Source: Cryptomeria japonica (taxonomy: Eukaryota > Streptophyta > Pinopsida > Cupressales > Cupressaceae). From it: a DNA stretch of 64,000 nucleotides. Of this stretch, positions 58,677-64,000 are shown one piece after another; positions within the stretch are counted from its first letter, which is position 1, and the number at the start of each line of letters is the position of its first letter. The stretch lies in assembly GCF_030272615.1 (NCBI RefSeq), contig NC_081407.1:435026730-435090729 (forward strand), in the 5' to 3' direction. Below the pieces are notes generated by a model. The model did no database searches. It was not told where the DNA came from and saw only the letters and a program-made list of their open reading frames with translations. The position numbers were made by a program, and so were the translations under genes.

Positions 58677-60958
58677 ATGGGTGGCGTGGAGCTTGAAAAA
58701 TGGGTTACAGGGTGGGCAGCAAGAGACTCTTCTGCCCATTTGTTTCCTTACAAATACACACTCAGGTGGGAAATACTAATTCTTGCTGTTATAATTGATG
58801 ATATATTCCATGATCTTTCATAATTGAATTGCTGTATATATGACAGGAACCCAGGACCCCAAGATGTGATGCTGAGAGTCATTTACTGTGGCATATGTCA
58901 CACTGATTTGCATCAGATGAGAAATGACTTGGGAATATCTCGTTATCCCATGGTACCTGGGTAAATATGTTGACCTACATCCTGATCCTGTTGACTACCA
59001 TGATCCATGTTATATTCACTTCAGTGATTTCTTGTGTTTCTAATATTTGCGTTCATAGATGTTCTGGAACAGACATGAAGTGGTGGGGGTTGTGACTGAG
59101 CTTGGCAAGGAAGTGGAGAAGTTCAAGATAGGAGAGCATGTGGGTGTGGGGTATGTTATTGGATCATGCAAGAGCTGCCAAGCCTGTGGCGAAAAAATGG
59201 AACAGTATTGCAATAAGAAGATTTGGACCTACAATGATGTGTCCCCTGATGGCAAGCCTACACAGGGAGGGTTTGCAAGTACCATGGTAGTTGATCAGAT
59301 GTAAGTCTTTCTCTTTGGGGGTTTTGTTTTGTGTTCCTTACACTCTCCTCTGCTTCAGTACAATTAAATGGATTATCTTTGCTCACTTCTGGATTACCAC
59401 TATCACTTATTGATTCACCAATGGCTATCTTGTGAAGATAACGATAAGAGAACTCTAACAACCTTTGGAATTGAAATTAATTGATCTTTCCTATATTGCA
59501 TAATCTAGTATGATTTCTTCAATTGTTTGGATTGTCTCACTTTTTTGATGTCTTATGTTACAACTGTTAGATAATTGTCTTATAATCACTATGTGATTAA
59601 ATGGTTATCTTACATTGTGTACTCTGCTTCAGTTCAATTGTTTGATTATTCGCTTCTCTAAAGCAACAGATCAAAAAAAAAAGAGAGATCGATAATTTTA
59701 TCAGTCACTTCTCTAAAGCAACAGATCACCAAAAATTAAAAAAGTAATAAAAGTAAAATAGATCCTTACTATTACATTTTGATTCTGCAATATCTTGTTA
59801 CTCTGATTTAACCTGGATCATTAGTGGTTTAGTAGGACTGGTCTGTTGTAGTTATGTTTGTTGTGTAAAACAAAAAACTTTTGAGATGGTGCAGGTTTGT
59901 GGTTCACATCCCTGAAAATCTACCCCTTGAACAAGCTGCACCACTGTTATGTGCTGGAGTTACAGTCTACAGTCCAATGAAGCACTTTGGAATGACAGAG
60001 CCTGGCAAGAGATGTGGAATATTGGGGTTGGGGGGTGTAGGCCACATTGGTGTGAAGATTGCCAAGGCCCTTGGGCATCATGTGACTGTTATAAGCTCCT
60101 CTGATAACAAGAGAAAAGAGGCAATTGAAGTCCTTGGTGCAGATCAATACATTATTAGCAAAGACACCACCCAGATGCAGGTATGCTTTTTATGGCTAAT
60201 TTTAATCTAAGCTGCTGGTTTTGGTTCAGATCCTAGTTCAGGTTGGCAGATTCTATTGGTGGATCTAGCCAAATAAACTTTGAGGTTGGGTTTGTTTTAG
60301 ATTGTAGGTTAGAAACTGTATTGAAACTGCAAAGCTAAATTACATTGAGGTCCTATTCCCAACGGTCCAGTGACTTATTCCTTGATTTTCTGCCATTTTG
60401 ATAAATATCTAACGTCTACCTGTGTGGCAGGGAGCAGCAGAGAGCTTGGATTACATACTAGACACCATTCCAGCATGGCATTCAATGGAACAGTATCTTT
60501 CCCTGTTGAAGATCAATGGAAAAATGATTATGCTTGGGGTTACTATGGAGCCATTCACCTTTATCTCTGGCGGTTTAATCATTGGTAAATTTCCTAGCTT
60601 TATGATTCAAAAATATTTTTTATTAGGGATTATAATATTGGACAGTTAAGTGCTTTCTGCAACTAGTAGTAGTACTTTCATAAGTCATCTGAAAAGAATC
60701 TATCTTTCTTTCTTTTCATGGATTTTTTTAACAAATTTAATAAAAAATTCAGGAAGGAAGAGCATAGCTGGGAGTTTCATTGGCAGCGTGGAGGAAACAC
60801 AGGAAACTCTGAATTTCTGTGCAGAGAAGAAAGTTTCATGCCAGATTGAGATTGTGGGCATGGACTACTTGAACGAAGCGATGGAAAGACTAGCTAAGAA
60901 TGATGTTCGTTACAGATTTGTGGTTGATGTGGGTGCTAGCCATCTGGATCAGGAATAA
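58677..60958 (+). CDS. CAD: Cinnamyl alcohol dehydrogenase (six exons, 358 aa)
   Basis: Zinc-dependent, NADPH-using medium-chain dehydrogenase that reduces cinnamaldehydes to monolignols, the last step of lignin precursor synthesis, in the cytosol. Exons: 58677-58765, 58847-58960, 59073-59300, 59895-60180, 60431-60584, 60753-60958; all introns are GT-AG and the exons total 1077 nt. Visible residues: catalytic zinc C47, H69, C163 with E70; structural zinc C100, C103, C106, C114; T49, H52, W119; nucleotide fold GLGGVGHIG (188-196) and SSSDNK (211-216); V276, F299, I300. The length fits the family (about 357). The wording ([14 protein letters not shown]-like [24 protein letters not shown]) is conifer-like. 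Pocket positions 95 (Tyr), 286 (Gly), 289 and 290 (Ile) differ from classical CADs. All splice joins are inferred from homology and GT-AG signals. It appears intact. Confidence 0.95.
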
Positions 60959-62260
60959 AGTTTATCATCCTCCATATAAGATCAATATGTGCAGGCCTCA
61001 GTTTTAAAATTGGTTTAGATTTGTGTGTCATTAATAATAGCTATTTTAGCCTGTCAAATGTTTATTATTAGGCGTAACTCTACATTGGTAATGAGTTTGA
61101 AAACAAACAGTAAGTCTGATGTAAATGTATTCTATTGTTTTTAAAAATGGTTAACTTTTTTTTATTTTTATTATTCGCTAATTGTTTGGAAGCTATCTAG
61201 ATTTTTTATTTTATTTTACATAGATTTTAAAAAATATAGGTATGTTAGTGAGAGCTCCCATCCACCTAAATTTTAAGGGAATTTATCCTTTATTTTCTTA
61301 AAAAAAAATTAAACGTACTTTAGTTCATGTTTCTTTAAAATAAATCACAGCATTCAAGGTGTTCTAAAATTTAAAAGTATTTTAGTTCGTGTTTCATGAG
61401 TAGTGGTTCACAAGAACCTATCTCTCATGAGAATGAATGATCCACTTAGCACTCATTGCATCTAGGTGATGTTCATAAGGGTGAAGCATTGGGACTTCCA
61501 CGGAGGTCACTCATCCCAATACTACTCCAACTCAAATGCACTTATATTTATATTCCGTAAGAGTTATTTTATATAGTGCTTAGTCAATAAGATTATAAAT
61601 TTTTGTCTATGGGTTTTTTGATAGTATTTTAAAGATTTGTTATTGGTTTTTAAGTATTAAATATACACCATAATTAAAAAACATTTTCAATGATTTTATA
61701 AAAAAGAAAGTTTGAAATTTTTTTAATTTAATTTATTGATGTTGATAATAATTTGCATATTAATATCTTAAATGAAAATATTTAATTTGTGCATTTGTTT
61801 TTTTACTAACCGCCTTTTTAATTGTATTATTTTGACACTACTATGTTAGAACTTATAGGCAAAGACATTATTATAAATGCCCACTAGTAGATGGACATAC
61901 ATTTCAAAGTTTGGAGAGAGTATGGTGGCCCAACGCATGCCCCAGTATGACACGAAACAAAAAAAAGTATCTTGATTGATTCCTAAGATTCCCCTATTTT
62001 TTTTTTTTTTATATGTTTAGCCATTTGCTAAACCTTTGTCATCTTCTATCGTTTATATTTTTAGTTTTTCGCCCTTAAATGATGTGTTTGCCTTTTTTTC
62101 CATCAATTATTACCCAAATGATTAGGAGTCTACTCCAACTAATGCATATTCACTATGGCAAATGAAAAGTTGGAAAAAACGATGGCCATCTTGGAATCAA
62201 AGGGTACTTTTAGATTTATGAAAAAATTTAGTAATAATTTTTTAAAAATTGAACGTTTAT
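60954..62260. other. CAD 3' flank, no further gene
   Basis: An AATAAA (60954-60959) overlaps the stop codon; it may be part of the polyadenylation signal but is very close to the stop. The rest is AT-rich with no recognised gene except the 5S-like fragment at 61486-61545. Confidence 0.5.
61486..61545 (-). repeat. 5S rRNA-like fragment (possible 5S-derived retroelement piece)
   Basis: On the minus strand, GAGTAGTATTGGGATGAGTGACCTCC and the following GGAAGTCC line up with the 3' half of plant 5S rRNA (GTAGTACTAGGATGGGTGACCTCC..GGAAGTCC), including the box C promoter region. Roughly 42 of 58 positions match by eye. The 5' half is missing or unrecognisable. It could be a 5S pseudogene, a 5S-derived SINE or part of an LTR of the Cassandra type, whose LTRs carry 5S sequence. 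No LTR termini were found. Confidence 0.6.
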
Positions 62261-62270
62261 CAATGATGGC

Positions 62271-62545
62271 TTGAATGTGTGTGTGCGCGCGTGCGCATAT
62301 GTATGTATGTGTATATATATTTATACGTATGTATGTATGTATGTATGTATGTATACATATACACATACATATATATGTATATGTATATGTATATGTATAT
62401 ATAGGTATGTATATATAAATATGTATATGTATATATATTTATGTATATACATACATACATACATACACACACAAATGTATATGTACGTACATATATATAT
62501 ATATATATATATACATATATACATATACATATATATATACGTACA

Positions 62546-62641
<96 letters not shown>

Positions 62642-62765
62642 CATATATACATATACATATACATATACATTTGTGTGTGTATGTATGTATGTATATACAT
62701 AAATATATATACATATACATATTTATATATACATATACATATACCTATATATATATATATATATT

Positions 62766-62804
<39 letters not shown>

Positions 62805-62866
62805 TTGTGTGTGTATATGTATATGTGTACGCATATGTATATGTATACACATACACATATATATAG
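62271..62866. repeat. Large compound microsatellite: TG, TATG/CATA and TA arrays
   Basis: About 600 bp of alternating purine-pyrimidine repeats: GTGTGCGCGC, (TATG)n at 62325-62350, ATATGT and ATACAT units, long TA runs, then TG runs (62764-62785). Long frames on both strands (Tyr, Ile, His, Thr) are artefacts of the repeat. The middle is close to an imperfect palindrome, with TGTATG on the left and CATACA on the right. Confidence 0.97.
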
Positions 62867-64000
62867 AGAGCAATTTAGAGATGATTTATAAGGAATTTGA
62901 ATGGGGATAAGTAAGACTCCCTCTTTTTTGTTCGTCTAGATTATTTTGGAACTATGTCCAAATTTTGGCGTCCCACTTTTTGTGCATTGATTTTTATGTC
63001 ATGCCAAATAGCTATTTGGAGCATGAGGAAAACAAGTTGTGAGGCATAGAGTGTAGGAAAGGAGTTGCTCTCACTATTTACTAAGATACTAAGGGATCCC
63101 AAGATAGAATGAATTAATGAACTAATAATTGAACTTAATGGTGTAAATAAAATGAACTAAGATGCCAATTTTGTGATATACCTAGAAATGCTTATAGAGG
63201 CTTGGTGTGAGCACAAATGACATATCAAACTCTAGGAATTGCTATAAAATATTAATTGAGCACCCTGGTAGGTGAGTGGGATGCATAATTAATCATCACT
63301 TAACCAACAATATAGGCTATTGTGATGGAGCTCCTTGTCTTCTATAAATCATTTTCCTTGTTTCCATTAGATTTTGCATCCAATGTGAGACTCATCTCTA
63401 GCTCCATATGTGATTGTATGATATGTTGATGATATTCATGTTCATAATTTTGTTGTATGCTTATGATTGGCATGTGTATGCTACATGACATGGATTATCT
63501 CTTATGCTTCTTATTGGTGATGTTGTCCCCTTGAGCATGTTATGTTTGGTTGGTTGTTTATATTTGTTGGCATGTATTCCATGATGGCTTAGCTTACTTT
63601 GTGGATGAAATGATGGTTATTTATATTGATTGACATGTGTGTGATCCATACACCCTTTTTTTGCATGAGTATGTGCACTTAAGCCCAAATGGATATTTTC
63701 TAGGATGGTGGAATGGACTCTTGAGTGTCACATTGTTGGGTGGCATAGAACCACTATTGGGGACATATAAGTTCTTGGAAGAGCTTTGGATAGTGCATAG
63801 TAGGATTTATCTACTTCTTGTCTTCAATTCTCTCATTTATTGCAATATGTTATAACATGTTTATTTTAGGGTGTATGACTCCTTTTATGTAATTATAATA
63901 CTGTATCGTAACCACCAATTAAGACTTAATGTAAACCACCCTCCTAAGTCGTGACTATGTGATTATTAATTTTACTACATTTTGATGTTGGTGATTCACA
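62867..64000. other. AT-rich flank, no gene recognised
   Basis: No coding content or LTR ends recognised. A TATA-like CTATAAATC at about 63343 and T/G-rich sequence after it could be part of an LTR that continues past the window, but nothing confirms this. Confidence 0.4.

Noticed and set aside
59059-59072. In-frame upstream part of CAD exon 3 (ATGTTCTGGAACAG)
   Set aside because: Homology requires His-Glu-Val directly after Pro-Gly, which fits the AG at 59071-59072; the earlier AG at 59057-59058 would add residues absent from the family.
62139-62910. Several long open frames on both strands rich in Tyr, Ile, His and Thr
   Set aside because: They are translations of the TA/TATG/TG microsatellite and have no coding character.

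Overview
The window looks like gymnosperm (probably conifer) nuclear DNA. The one intact host gene is a six-exon cinnamyl alcohol dehydrogenase (CAD) at 58677-60958, whose protein reads like the conifer lignin-pathway CADs. Nearly everything else is large, mutually nested, decayed LTR retrotransposon, which fits a gene-poor, repeat-swollen conifer genome. The species cannot be named from the sequence.

Layout. 1-2600: the 3' end of a Ty1/copia element, its putative LTR split by a solo LTR with a perfect 5-bp target duplication. 2600-7320: AT-rich DNA with no recognisable gene. 7700-10470: decayed Ty3/gypsy pieces on the minus strand (Asp-Pro repeats with a G-patch-like motif; an LTR-like stretch; integrase C-terminus plus chromodomain). 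10471-22466: element E1, without polymerase, with copia element E2 (15074-21734) inserted in its 5' LTR. 22714-58021: a short gypsy element E0 blown up from about 3.1 kb to 35 kb. Its protease region holds E3 (24348-54735, perfect AGGTG duplication). E3 holds copia element E4 (26443-41939) and element E6 (44239-51743). E4 holds copia element E5 (31086-38343) and an inverted solo LTR of its own family (38422-39640). The 3' LTR of E0 carries a 400-bp terminal-inverted-repeat element, itself split by a solo LTR. 58022-60958: CAD promoter and gene. 60959-64000: flank with a 5S-rRNA-like fragment and a 0.6-kb microsatellite.

How the parts relate. E2, E4 and E5 are copia elements with gag-protease-integrase-RT-RNase H order, all dead through stops, frameshifts, deletions and lost catalytic residues. 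E1, E3 and E6 have LTRs, copia-type primer sites and purine tracts but no polymerase. They share two ORFs: ORF1 (coiled coil plus several CCHC knuckles, gag-like) and ORF2, a long protein of unknown function. In E6, ORF2 is one frame of about 1046 codons broken only by stop codons. This two-ORF, polymerase-less lineage is the best candidate here for something undescribed. E5 shares LTR blocks with E6 and is a plausible helper. A hairpin-forming LTR motif recurs in every copia-type LTR family of the window.

Limits: all similarity and boundary calls were made by eye. No alignment, database search or LTR dating was run.
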